Shown here: piece after piece, positions 12,210-22,900 of the stretch
Position numbering within the stretch: the first letter of the stretch is position 1
Layout: each line of letters starts with the position of its first letter
From: Armillaria gallica
Taxonomy: Eukaryota > Basidiomycota > Agaricomycetes > Agaricales > Physalacriaceae
Direction: 5' to 3'
Assembly: GCA_037576215.1 (NCBI GenBank)
Contig: JBANDB010000002.1
Span: 5,766,001 to 5,830,000 of the forward strand
Length of the DNA: 64,000 nt
Notes under the pieces: model-generated
Database searches by the model: none
What the model was told of the DNA's origin: nothing
Seen by the model: only the letters and a program-made list of their open reading frames with translations
Translations under genes and position numbers: made by a program

Positions 12210-13010
12210 TCGTATCAGCCCATCAGATGTCGGTGGTCGAACAACAGTTGCGCTTATGACGTAGCTGTTTACATTCTGTACAACACGTGGCATACAGCTG
12301 CTCAGGGCTATAAGGACGCATTACACGACTTCAAAAATCCATGGCTGAATATCCTGGTGACATCGTTTACCAGACATGTCAACAGACAGTACACCTTGGA
12401 AGAGGTAAGGGATTACTTCAGGTGCCGTCTTAACAGAGCATTCCCTACCTCTTTCATGTTTGGGAGGGAGACGAGTGCCGAAGCAGTTATGTTGAAATGG
12501 TGCAGTGGTACCGTTGCGTTTGATTCCGTACATTACACCTGCAGTAATGGTCACAACATCGTGCAGTCCTCCAAGATGAGTTGTGTATTGGAGCCTGGGG
12601 GACGCGATACACGTTCCCTTCAGCAGTTTATCGAGAAATGCAAGGCGAGACCCATTGCCCGAGCCATGGCGTCCTGCAGTGTATGTGCGTCTGACGTGGT
12701 GGAAAGTCACAAGTACATGTACGCCCCTCCTTTGTTAAATGCCGCAGTCGCCTTCACAACTGTATCACCTGATCTCAATATAAGTATCAAGGTCAATGGT
12801 ACTGCCATGTTGTACTGCCTATCCAGCATAGTGTACTATGGTAACGGACATTTCACCGCTAGATTCATTGACCTAGATGGCAGTGTATGGTTCAACGATG
12901 GGATAGTGCAAGCAAGAGGTGTGCGTAGAGAAGGGACGACCGTCAACGTAAACCTCATGCAGGATGTATCCGGCAAAACACAGGATCATTTTATTTATAG
13001 ACGAGCGTGA
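12210..13010 (+). other. USP-like (peptidase C19) cysteine-protease domain at Helitron C-terminus
   Basis: After the helicase a separate domain shows a Cys box RWSNNSCAYDVAVYILYN (Cys codon 12249-12251 with Asn two residues before), a His box YYGNGHFTARFIDL (His codon 12849-12851) and WFNDG (Asp codon 12897-12899). Order and spacing resemble ubiquitin-specific proteases, whose His box reads GHYTAYV...W..FDD. Two Cys/His clusters (YTCSNGHNI and ASCSVCASDV) between the boxes may form a zinc finger as in USPs. The assignment rests on motif pattern only; an OTU or other papain-like fold is possible. This stretch of about 260 codons is uninterrupted. Confidence 0.5.
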
Positions 13011-13660
13011 ATGTGGCACCTTGTATATATATTAAAATAGCAACTAGATAGTATTAAACACGAAAAAAAAAACATAGGACTCGGACCTGCCACGCAAATG
13101 TGTTGGCCCTCACCCACTAGTAGAGTGTATGCAGGGGCTATTTGGTGCCTGCTTGTGTTTGCATGCAACACCTTCTGTGATCAACATTTGATCCCTGTTT
13201 TTCCTGATGTCTGACATTGTGGGTCTTACTCCATGTTTTACCTGTTGGTACCACCATTTCATCCGCATTATGTAGAGCAATTGGCATTGATGCTACCCGA
13301 TGTCTTACATTTGCGTCTGAAAGTGTGTTTCAGCCGTCTCACATGTGTTGCTATAAAGGTTGGCCAAAGTGAGGAGCTGCTTATCGAGCACGAATACCTG
13401 TTATTGTTCTGACACTGGCAACGGTTCCTATGTACCTGTGTACCTGCCAGTTCATCATGCTTGCTACTGTTTCGAATACAGCTGCTAACAATTGTATCCA
13501 GATCCGCTTCAATTGAGATTTGTGCTCGGCATGTTATCGGTGTTTGCACTTGGCGCCAGCAACATGTTTTTATATAAGCAACCATGTCGGCAGACTCGTC
13601 TCTTGGATGAGGCTGATTCACCAGATTACAATGTGGAATTTGATGTATTTTAGACTATCC
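13011..13660. other. No gene recognised; Helitron 3' flank
   Basis: AT-rich start (13021-13075, including an A run) followed by unremarkable sequence. A CTAG at 13122-13125 is followed by T, as at many Helitron 3' ends, but no clear hairpin precedes it. Confidence 0.4.
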
Positions 13661-13661
13661 G

Positions 13662-15140
13662 GTGTACTATGACCCGGTGTATTATCCTCGCTTCCACAGA
13701 AACACGTTTAAATCATCGTGCGATGTATGTTTATGGTTGGAGTGCTGTTTCAGTCACTATGCAAATTGGGTGCATTGTCGCATGGTGTATATCAAAGGAT
13801 CTTTCATTATCGAAGACCCCATTTTAGATGCTCGTGTGGTTCTCACTGTAAGCGCTGTTGAATCGTAGCAGTTTCACCCTGCACTGTACAACTGTAGTAC
13901 TGCTCAGTGCAATCCTGCTTGGTTGTACCTTTCACAAGAAGAATTAGAAGATGGATTCGAAGGTATTAGTGTTCAAGCGATTCGTAGTAGTATGTTGATT
14001 CCACAGAAGGCCTGTTCTCGAAAATCTGTTATCGACACAGGTGTGGCTAACTTTCTGTGTTTCGCTGCTGACATCGCGCTTGAAGAGGATCCAGTCTTGC
14101 TCAAAAGGGTTGACCATGTACAGTCCATTCGTGGACGACAGCATGGCGTTATATTTAACCTTTTCCTTTCTCGGTATGGTGATATTTTATTTCCTGCGAT
14201 AGTTCATCCTCAGCATGATAATCGTTATCATTGTTCAACTGTAAAATTAACCACTGAAGTTTTCAGGGATGTTGAGTCAGCATTAGACCCGCATTTATTC
14301 GGATCACGCCTCCGACAAATTGCATACCCAAGATTGCAGAAGTCTCTCCAGCTGCTGCACTTTACAAGAAGAAAGTGTTTATTATCTGCACCGATGGTTG
14401 AAATGATTGAGGCCCTTAGCTGTTCGATGCTGGATCGGTGGGCGAAACTCGTTGAAATGCCACTTCAAATCGTGGGCGAGATCTTGAACTGCTACAAAGC
14501 GAACATTGATCTGGATTCTGATCTGGGTCTTTGTGATGTGATGGACTATGAGTTCAGTAGAGATTTCTGTGCATCTGTTCTCCCTCTGATGAGGATATGC
14601 AAATGTGTAGGACAACAACATGACCCTCGAATCTATCGGTGCATGCAAATTGCTGCCCAATCGTCTGACCATTTCAGTAATATTTGCAGGGATTGGCCGC
14701 AGCCCGTGTCCTTTGATACAAAGTTAGATAGCTGTAGAAGGTTTTGGGATGGCATGAAATGGACTAGGTGCCAGACTTGCTCAGTATGCTCTCATGATTT
14801 ACGCTGTGGACAGCCATTAGCGAGTCATTGTTACTCGGAAGAAGACCTCGAGGACTTGTCTGAGAGGTTGAATTTCAACTTGTTGCGAATCAGAGATGGA
14901 GATGCTGGCATGGTTCCAGTTGATCATTCGGTTCTCGGCTCGTACGTTTTGGATCCGCATGGATGGGTAGACAGGTTTTTGACTGTGTGTACTCAATGTG
15001 AGACGAGGCTTGAATCTGGTTTGCTTCCCGCATGCTGTGTCAATTACGAGTCCGAGGCAACGAGGATTCATCCTTTTCTGAGCGATTTCGTAGGTAGGAC
15101 CCTGAGCATTTTTAAGTTATACCTTAGGATTCAACAATGA
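13662..15140 (+). pseudogene. N-terminal fragment of a second Helitron-type protein
   Basis: One frame runs through TAG at 13866-13868 (possibly from CAG) to TGA 15138-15140. The last 150 codons contain CQTCSVCSHDL, SERLNFNLLRIRDGD, VPVDHSVLGSYVLDPHGW and LTVCTQCETRLESGLLP, the pattern I associate with the DUF6570 region preceding the Helitron Rep domain. The frame stops right there and no Rep or helicase follows, so the copy is truncated. Its sequence is unlike the first Helitron, implying another family. The N-terminal 250 codons (for example QSIRGRQHGVIFNLF) are not recognised. Confidence 0.5.
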
Positions 15141-17126
15141 CAAACATTGGCCTTATATGGCAATAGCTTCACTTCTGTCTTCAAGGTCGACCATTACCAC
15201 GCCGAATTGTGTGTCTGCTCACTGAACAGCCCTCTCGTGGGCATAAAAAGGTATGTGTTTATTATTTAGATCCTTACTAATATCTTTAGATACTTTTTGT
15301 GCATCCAGCAGCCCCAAGAGCCCTGGATTGTGTGTATCCTCAGTCCTGCCTCCACTCTGACCCAGGCTTGTGTTGTTGAAAAGCTGTTTTGGACAAGTAC
15401 ATAGCAACCTTTTCTAAATTACCGAATCCTGACCTAAACTCGTAGCAATAATGCCTCCTGATCTCTTGGGCATGAACGCCACTCTCATGCATCAATACAT
15501 CGAATTTGTAATGGATAGATTACTCATTGCCCTCAGGTCCTCCAAAGTGTACTATGTCTCGAATCCTTTCCCTTTCATGGAGATGATATCACTGTGTGGC
15601 AAGACCAATTTTTTCGAGTGATGTAACGCAGAGTACACTTTGTCCAACTTTGGATCTACCGACCCGAACCACAAAACCTTGTACGTGTTCTTTTTACTTT
15701 TTCTCGCAATCGATTGACCATGAATTGAAGAGACTTGGAAGCCGAATTTTAGACATTTTCGCGAATGGTAGCATATTGCGTGTTGTGTATCTCGTTGGAC
15801 ATTGTTAATGTAAAAATGCACATATTTGATCTGTGTCACGCTGAGCACCGGCAGGTCGGAGATGGAAAAAGGAAAGAATCGGGGACCGGCATGAAACCGC
15901 CACTACAGGGATTAGTATTGTGTCTCCGACATCTCACCTTTCCGCAATCCTTACATGGGTTCATGCATAAGCTGATATTCTGCCGCCCATTACATTCCTG
16001 ATTCCTCACCCAAAGCATATCCAGCACTGTTTTAACTTTTGGACACAGTAGGTAGCAGTGATTTGCTGACCTCGACGATTTTAGCACTGACATGTCAGTT
16101 GTAGAAGGTCACACTAGCGAGGTGTTGGAACCAGTGATAGTTGTCATACTCAGGGGTCAACAAAGAAATATTAAACTACGCTTCATCTTGATGTGCTTTC
16201 AGCAGCAAAAAGATCAAAAAGATCTTCCAGAAATGTATCCCATTCGCTCTGAAACTCATCGTCAGAGTGCATTATTGTGAAATGGGCTGATGGAAGATCG
16301 CTTGGTGGTCAATCCAGCAGGACTCTGAAAAAAACTATGAGCTGACCGTGTAAATAATACTTCAGAGGAGTTAACAGTCATAACTCTTAATTGATCAATG
16401 AAAGAGTGTTGACACCCTGGACGTGCGATGTGTGCACAGATGTTCAGGTCTTTGTTTTGACACGACCTCGGTCCGGAGTTTAAGCTCAAAAAATGCTTGA
16501 ACAGTCACAAAAACTCAAGTAGTAAATGTAAACGAGATTATAGGGATTATAGTGTAAAAAACGAGGTTGAGAATGAGTAACGGGAGCAGTGTGAATGTAG
16601 CAAAGAGAGATGGCAAGACGACTAAGACTGTAGACACACTGCCTGATGTGCAAGACCCACATGGTTCACGTGGTCGATTTTGATTTCAGTATCGGTATCG
16701 GTATCGGCCACCCCTACCAGTATGGAGCCTCAACCCTAACCAGCAACCCCCACATTCAGGATTTCCAGTCGGCAATAATCTAATAATCTTGACTTTTTAT
16801 AACCCATGGTTAATCTTTGTACATCCTGAAGGCTCTGTGAAATATGGAAGAACCCCTCTGGCGCCCAGAGGGACTGTCAAGTTGACCGCCACCATTTTCT
16901 GTTTTTGGTGTCAGCGGATGGCAGTTTTGGATTAACCTTATCTATGGTGTGGAAGGGTCGTTTGGAGGTCAGTGGTGTCTTGGTGGAAGATAAAACCGTA
17001 ATATAAATTCTCCTCTGATAGTCATTGTCTTCTTGATTAAATCTTGTTCATTTAAAGCATAGATTATCCGGTGGTACAACGATGGCGAGAGGACAAGAGA
17101 TTAATTGCAGATTGAAAAAATGTATA
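15141..17126 (-). pseudogene. Unidentified gene relic (minus strand, about 15.2-16.5 kb) and empty sequence
   Basis: Minus-strand segments look coding but are broken: SDDEFQSEWDTFLEDLFDLF (near 16265-16205), CNGRQNISLCMNPCKDCGK (near 15990-15930) and KSKKNTYKVLWFGSVDPKLD (near 15700-15640). They sit in different frames with stops between. The Cys-rich stretch (C-x2-C and further C/H) could be a zinc cluster. I do not recognise the family; a transposon-borne gene is likely from context. From 16500 to 17126 I see only the duplicated promoter segment listed separately. Confidence 0.3.
16727..16870 (+). repeat. Partial copy of the promoter of the 19916 gene
   Basis: This stretch resembles 19770-19900, the sequence just upstream of the 1523-aa gene. 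Shared blocks in order include CTCAACCCTAACC, GTCGGCAATAATCT, TATAACCCATG versus TATACCCCATG, TACATCCTGA and ATATGGAAGA versus ATACGGAAGA. No coding sequence follows the copy. Confidence 0.6.
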
Positions 17127-17669
17127 TACTACTGTACAATTTCGACCTTATCTTCACATAACATGTCACACGGGCTTGTGAAGTGAAGATAAGCATACCT
17201 GATAACATGTCACAAGACTCAGTGAAGAGATGAAAGAAAATTCCAAATTAGCACTCTTTTCGAGCAAGAAATGATGAAATACACATGTCTTTATTGTCTA
17301 CACATGTTCCCAGACATTTCTGTCATACCAGCGATTCGGTTTTATGATGCGGCCTCGACGATTCTGCTCTGGGAGCTCAAAGGTGGATTCCATGACCTGT
17401 TCTCTTGCCAACAGTTGGCCTTTTCGGCAAATCCAGCCATCCAAAATGTCACCACCGGGAGTTTTAAAAAAAGAACAATCAAGGGGGGTTGAACTCACAA
17501 CCTAGAAACTCAGTCACACCACATAACCACAAGACTACCACAACAATGAAGATGTGTAACATGAAGATGACCATAACATGTCACATCCATATGTGAAGAT
17601 CTTCACGGCTGAAGATGTAGCATAACATGTCACACCCCGTGAAGATAAGGTCGAAATTGTACAGTAGTA
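17127..17669. mobile_element. MITE with 31-bp perfect terminal inverted repeats and TA flanks
   Basis: 17127-17157 is the exact reverse complement of 17639-17669, with core TACTACTGTACAATTTCG. The outermost TA is consistent with a TA target duplication (Tc1/mariner-like), making the element about 539 bp. Four copies of ATAACATGTCACA lie near the two ends (about 17158, 17203, 17574, 17623), as expected for sub-terminal transposase sites. No transposase is encoded. The right end lies 15 bp from the stop codon of the neighbouring F-box gene, inside its 3' UTR. Confidence 0.85.
17478..17548 (-). repeat. tRNA-like sequence inside the MITE
   Basis: Read on the minus strand, this stretch has TGGTTATGTGG, similar to an A box, and about 25 nt later AGGTTGTGAGTTCAACCC, similar to a T-arm/B box with a GGTT/AACC stem. 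The acceptor stem is not complete and no poly-A tail follows. It may be a decayed tRNA or a tRNA-derived SINE head captured by the MITE. Confidence 0.3.
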
Positions 17670-17684
17670 CGGGAAACTGTGTAG

Positions 17685-19469
17685 TCATTGGGGATTAATA
17701 TGACAGATACCGAAGGAGAATCCTTCGGCATGATATTGCTTCAAGTCAGAGATTGCAGTGTCAAGGTCAGGACATGAGCCTTCTGGGAAATTGCCACACA
17801 ATCTAAGAGTTTGTAAACGATTAAACCGGCCGGAATAGTCGCTAATTCTACGAGACCGGACCATACGCACAAGGTCTGCAATTTTGACAGCTTCACTAGG
17901 CATATACAGAGTGCGCAAGTGGGGGAGAACCAAGTCCTCTGAGGAAGCATGGTCTAAAGTGAGCTTTTCCATGACCTTCTGAGTGAAGACACCATTACCC
18001 AGGCGTGTCAGGCGCAAATCTTCAAGAGTGGGTGCGGATCGGAAGAGTTGTAGTAAATCTTTGGTGAAGGTTCGACCATGGTCGAAGTGTAGTACGGTAA
18101 TCGGGGATTGTGAACGCCGGAGAAGATGGCATATCGAGGAAAAAACGTCTGGCGTTTCGTAGTTGTCTCTTTGGGAGCATGCGACCTTCAGAACGGATAG
18201 TCTAGGCAAGACAAGTCTGTCGGCAACTTGTTGGATGACAGAATCTTGTTCGGCATAATCAATGTTCCAAGACGAGATATCCAGCATATGCAGCTGTGGG
18301 AAGATCAGAGGATACACCTTCTTTCCAAATTCATCCTCTTCAGAACTATCGCCGAATCTCAGAACACACTCCTCCACTTGCTGAAGCTTTCTGAGAACAC
18401 TCAAATGATGACGCGCCCGAGGGCCAATATGTCTGAAAGGGTAGACAGGCTGATACGAGTGGTCGCTGCGATACTTCTTCAACTGGCGCCAGGGAAGCTT
18501 AAATCTTTTCCGCGGATCAACAAGATCTACGACCTCCAGTGATTGGAGTTTTGGTGCGAAGGAAAGCAGACGTAGGTTACGATATTCAACGGGATATATC
18601 CCATCCGTGCAAAGGATAATCAAGTTCTCTAGGGATGGCAGCGATAGATGCAAGAGGGCCATTTGACAGAACAGGGTCCAGGGAAGGAAAAGGTGGAGCT
18701 CTCGAATACAAGTGGAAAACGAGAACAGGATAGCTACCAACTGCGGAGGAAGATTCTCTGCAGTAGATTCCTCCGCAATATGGCATATCGACATTGACAA
18801 GGGGTATTTTGCTGAACGGTCCAACTGTAGTCCGAGTCGTCGAATATAGGAATAGTCTGCGACATTTGAGTCTGTGATGAAGACATTGACGTAAGACCAG
18901 AGTCTTGGAGATGAAAGGCACACGCTCCTCCACTTGGTAGAAACCCCTGTAATCGACCATAACGAGCTCTCTGTGGCATTGAACTTCCAATTGCGGGAAA
19001 TCACCCTAGCCTCTCGGTCCTTCACCGCGTTATGTATGATCGGCGTTCTAGGCACTGGAAAATCGATGGTATTGAGGAAAATATGGTTGAGTACCTCCGG
19101 AGGGAGACACCGGACAAGACTGAGGAGACCCCGCCTTTCGCGGGCTGCCTCAGTGACTCTCGCGTGGTCCTCGCGCAGCGCTTCGATCTTTTGTGAAACA
19201 ACGACGATCTGGGCCTTCAGGGCGAGGGAAAAGGCCTCAAGATTGGATTTCTCCAAGTCGATGCCTTGAATCTGCTCGTCGTATGATGATATCATGGTAG
19301 ATAGTACCATCTCTTCGTACTGTGAAGGCGGGTTGTTTGAACATGTGAGATGCATCCACTCAGGATCATCGGAGAGAGAAAGTTCGGCAGCGAAAGTGCA
19401 AGCTGGTAGTAAGTGATGGTTTGGACAGGGGCATCCAGAGCAAGGCACCCATATTGAGCTGGCAAGCAT
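17685..19469 (-). CDS. F-box protein with N-terminal Cys motif and coiled coil (594 aa)
   Basis: Single-exon frame. I chose ATG at 19469 rather than 19514 because the next residues, SSIWVPCSGCPCPNHHLLP, align with the start of the paralog at 31588 (SGWAPCTGCTCPNHHLP). After the Cys/His motif comes a predicted coiled coil (about residues 55-110), then an F-box (SLVRCLPPEVLNHIF, about 112-125, ending near SPRLWSYVNVF), and a long C-terminal region with irregular leucine-rich stretches. Family members bind Skp1 through the F-box and present substrates for ubiquitination; the substrate is unknown. A MITE lies directly 3'. The frame is intact. Confidence 0.85.
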   Translation of the reverse strand: MLASSIWVPCSGCPCPNHHLLPACTFAAELSLSDDPEWMHLTCSNNPPSQYEEMVLSTMISSYDEQIQGIDLEKSNLEAFSLALKAQIVVVSQKIEALREDHARVTEAARERRGLLSLVRCLPPEVLNHIFLNTIDFPVPRTPIIHNAVKDREARVISRNWKFNATESSLWSITGVSTKWRSVCLSSPRLWSYVNVFITDSNVADYSYIRRLGLQLDRSAKYPLSMSICHIAEESTAENLPPQLVAILFSFSTCIRELHLFLPWTLFCQMALLHLSLPSLENLIILCTDGIYPVEYRNLRLLSFAPKLQSLEVVDLVDPRKRFKLPWRQLKKYRSDHSYQPVYPFRHIGPRARHHLSVLRKLQQVEECVLRFGDSSEEDEFGKKVYPLIFPQLHMLDISSWNIDYAEQDSVIQQVADRLVLPRLSVLKVACSQRDNYETPDVFSSICHLLRRSQSPITVLHFDHGRTFTKDLLQLFRSAPTLEDLRLTRLGNGVFTQKVMEKLTLDHASSEDLVLPHLRTLYMPSEAVKIADLVRMVRSRRISDYSGRFNRLQTLRLCGNFPEGSCPDLDTAISDLKQYHAEGFSFGICHINPQ

Positions 19470-19915
19470 GATTATTTGACCTGTGCGACAAGATGGACGA
19501 CATGATGAGTCCATCGTTTATCGTACAAATGAGACATACCAAGATTGCAAGCGAAGATATCTTCTCGAAAAGAGTCGAGTATAAGCTGGGAGACCTGGCT
19601 CACGCTCCGTACTCTAGAGGAGTTTGCATTAGCACGAGGTATCAATGAAGCCCTCCCAGAGAGAAACAGACTCACGGTGCATTCAGGAGTCAACAGAGCC
19701 GGACTTCGGACCGAAAGTTAGCGCATTCAAGAAACGAGACCAGCGGCCCGCTGCTCCGTTGTGATCAGGTCTCAACCCTAACCCCCACTCATCCATCATG
19801 ACAGCAACCTCCATCACGTTCGTCGGCAATAATCTTCTTATTATACCCCATGCTTCATCTTTTTACATCCTGAGACTCTCTGCAATACGGAAGAGCTCCC
19901 TCCAGCGACATCGAA
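19470..19915. promoter_or_regulatory. Divergent intergenic promoter region
   Basis: About 450 bp separates the divergent F-box gene and the 1523-aa gene. The right half (19770-19900) is partly duplicated at 16727-16870. No clear TATA box is seen. Confidence 0.4.
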
Positions 19916-22900
19916 ATGGGAAGAAGAGCGTCTGCCACGACAACGTCCATAATTTCTGCTGTTCCGGGAACTTCATCCAATGGTCGTACGCGTAGCACTC
20001 GAGCAGGAGATGTAGCGGCAAAAGCGAGCCTGACTGCTGGTGCCACAGAAGACACTGCTCGCTCGGTAGGAGCAGATAAAGCTGTGGAGGAAATAGCCGC
20101 TGAGGAAGGTGAGCATCTTCATATCTGCGTCTCGGCTGTACTTGATCCTAGATAGCAGAGCCGCCGACTCTGACTGGAGTCGGTCAAACGCAGCCCACAA
20201 GCGCGAGTCGACGTCGCTCTTCGAGGACGACGTCGTCGAAGAAACACGACATCGAACCAACTAAAGGTTCGTCCTTGTTATTCATGCATCACGGTTCAGG
20301 GCATACCCATATCAAAAGCAGAACCGGCGCCTGTATCAACAAAGAAGAAGCGACCCCCCTCCGGTCCGACGAGCCCAGCGAAGAGACGGAAAGTGGACGC
20401 ACCGACGCGTGAGCCTGTTGTTAGCTGCCAGACATTTCGATGGATTCACCAACTTTGTAGCCGTAAAAGTCGAAGGCAATGCCTCACCGAAAGCAATGTC
20501 CCAGGTCGATTTACCCAGAACATCGAGAAAGCGGAAAGCAGACGCACAGACGCGTGAGTCTGCAATTATCTGCCATGTAAAATGTTGGTTCTATTTCTTT
20601 CGTAGCGGTGAAAGCAGCAGCAGTAGAAGAAGCCCTGGTGAAGGTTGTATCCCAAGCCGATTCGTCACAAACCGCAAGGAGACGAAAATCGGACCGGTCA
20701 ACGCGTGAGTCTGGGTCTGATTACTGCTTGTATCACTGGTTTTACTTGTTTCACAGTTGTAAAAGTCGAAGAAGACGATTTCCTGGCGAAGGCGGCATCC
20801 CAGTCCAATTCTCCCAAAACTCCAAGAAAACGCGGACTTGCGAGGGTGAATAAAGATACGGTGGGCACATCGACACCTGCCTCTTCCAGAACGAACCCCC
20901 CCGTACAGCGGTGTACGGCCGCGAACGATGTCGCCAAGGGATCAGAAACAGTGGTGGATGATCAAATCCCTGTCGTCGACGCGGAGACAAAACCTAGTCC
21001 AGGCGCTACGGCCACTCCACGAAATGGTCATGCAACAGGCCCAGTATCGTCAAACTCTCCAGCAAAGAGGAAGCGCCGCGCCTCCGTTGACGGTAGCCCA
21101 TCGAAGAAAAGGCGGAGCGGACCTGTGAAGTCCGAACAAGGTCAGCACCCTGCTTTGCTCTGCATCCCTCACTTTAGCTCTAATACTGGTATAGTGGATT
21201 CCTTGTCGCTAGCTTCCGCGTCTCTGCCTCTCCTGGAATTTCCTTCAGGTAATACGCCCAGCCTGTGGGCTTGTGTACGTCCAGTGTTCGTTTTAGCACT
21301 GGTTTTCCGAGGCTGATTTCTTTCAGAACAAGGCCGACTTGATGATATTGACGTCAAAGCTGAATATGGTGACCACGATTTTCGTAGATCAAGAGAGTGC
21401 CATCGGTATTGCGATACAGGATGACGGAGAAGTGGAACTATCCATGTTTGTACCGCCTTTTTCGTATCTTCAACACCGAATATCTGATGTAGTATTGCAG
21501 CACAAGAGACTGCAGTCATCAGTCTGCACTAATCGATTCTTTGATCCCTCTGGATGTACCAGAGGCGCCCGAACCGCCACCTAAAGGCATGCCAGTTACC
21601 TCTCCCATCAACTTGGTAGATCCCCATCCCTCTACTCCGTTGCTAGAATCCGAAATTCCGACGACTCATGCATCGAACCCCATATTATCCGACGACGACG
21701 ATTTTCCTGGTGGCGAAGATACCGTCGCTCATCCTTCATCAACGCAAGTTACAGAGACGCCGACTTCGGACAGTTCTTCACCCGGCCTGTTCATCCATGA
21801 GTCACTGAAGACGTGTAATCTACAGGGCTCCGGTCGAGTCTCGCAGCCCGCGTTTTGCGAAGATCTTGCTCGTAGGGATACTAATATCCTATCTACTCCG
21901 TCGTTCCCGCCAGTTTTGAGAACCTCGACATCCCCACCGGGCTTAGGTAAACCTGATGTAGCGATTAGGCCTTCACCATCCGTTGTATCAAGGGATCAAA
22001 CGATCCTCGACGTGCGGCAAGCCCCATTCCTATTTGGTAGCAATCATGTTCCTCTTCCGTCCTCAAGGTCATTGATACCTCCGCCTCGCACAAGGCAATG
22101 GAACCAAAAGTGGGATGATTACCCGCGAGAGACGTTGAGTCAACGATCGGGACCTCCTCTGCATCAGTCTAGGTACTGGGATAGCAAGTGGGATAATTAC
22201 CCGGAAGAGAGGTTCAGCCAACGGTCGGGATCCCCTATACGTCATCACAAGCACTGGGATAACAAGTGGGATAATTATCCGCGAGAGACGGGCAGCAGAC
22301 CGCCGACTTACCGTTCACCTGAAGGGCATTCTTCATTGTCATTTATGGCAAAGGATCCGCGTCGTGACCCCCTGTCCGGCCGTTCAGATGGCCCTGGTAA
22401 AACGAAGGACCCTAGACAACGTTCGCCGGCGCGTAGAAGCCAGCAAGCATTTTCTCCCGCTCCTGTGTCAGATTATCAGTCCCAGGTCCCGGAGCGTCCC
22501 CAGGTCTCAATGTCGCGTTCATCGAAGAGCGGATTACCCTCTTTCAAGAAGATTCGCAGCGCACCAGGTGGCACCACACTTCCTCCTTTATCAACTGCAG
22601 CTACGTCAAGCCCTCGCCTACCGGGTCTGCACATACATGAACCTCGCTCTGTAGAAGCCTCCTGGCCAACTCGCCCTGATGCACAGGTACATGGACGATC
22701 ACACCAGGGCTTTTCAGCTGGCGGCGATTATAACCACTCTTCGTCGTCATTTCCATCAACCTCTGCACGTCGCCACTTCTACAATCAAGGGGATCATCCT
22801 TATCGAAAGACGGAATCTTCGTCAAACATGTATAGCGAGCGCTTGGAACTATATTCTTCTAAAAAGAGCTCTTTGACTTACTATATGATGGAAGTGCTTT

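Larger units (their letters stand above)
5843..13010 (+). mobile_element. Helitron, autonomous-type but decayed
   Basis: The region codes for a Rep/helicase fusion: Cys-containing N-terminal region, helitron-like N domain, HUH endonuclease, two-tyrosine motif, PIF1-like helicase and a C-terminal USP-like domain. This architecture is specific to Helitrons, which move by rolling-circle replication. The left part of the element is cut by the LTR retrotransposon ending at 5842. I could not place the 5' TC or the 3' hairpin-CTRR terminus, so the limits given are those of the coding remnant. Confidence 0.85.
5848..13010 (+). pseudogene. Helitron RepHel protein, one frame with eight nonsense codons and one frameshift
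   Basis: A single frame (codon starts at 1 mod 3) can be followed from the LTR edge to about 11270. It is interrupted by TGA at 6322, 6484, 7822, 8164, 9142, 9886 and 11134 and by TAG at 7777, while protein similarity continues across each stop. Landmarks are HHCTACNTHVTLF (about 6160), ICLPCRASVHKG (about 6560), PTLYPSMFLWLF (about 7275) and GAPSWYFTMAPSDHSHPI (about 7715). Near 11270 the frame shifts by one nucleotide and the last 580 codons are read in the next frame to TGA 13008-13010. A complete protein would have been about 2,400 aa. Most stops can be explained as CGA to TGA. Confidence 0.88.

Noticed and set aside
13080..13130. Helitron 3' terminus at CTAG 13122-13125
   Set aside because: No convincing hairpin just upstream and no partner terminus to compare.
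18228..18542. Plus-strand frames opposite the F-box genes
   Set aside because: Antisense shadows of coding sequence; composition follows the real strand.
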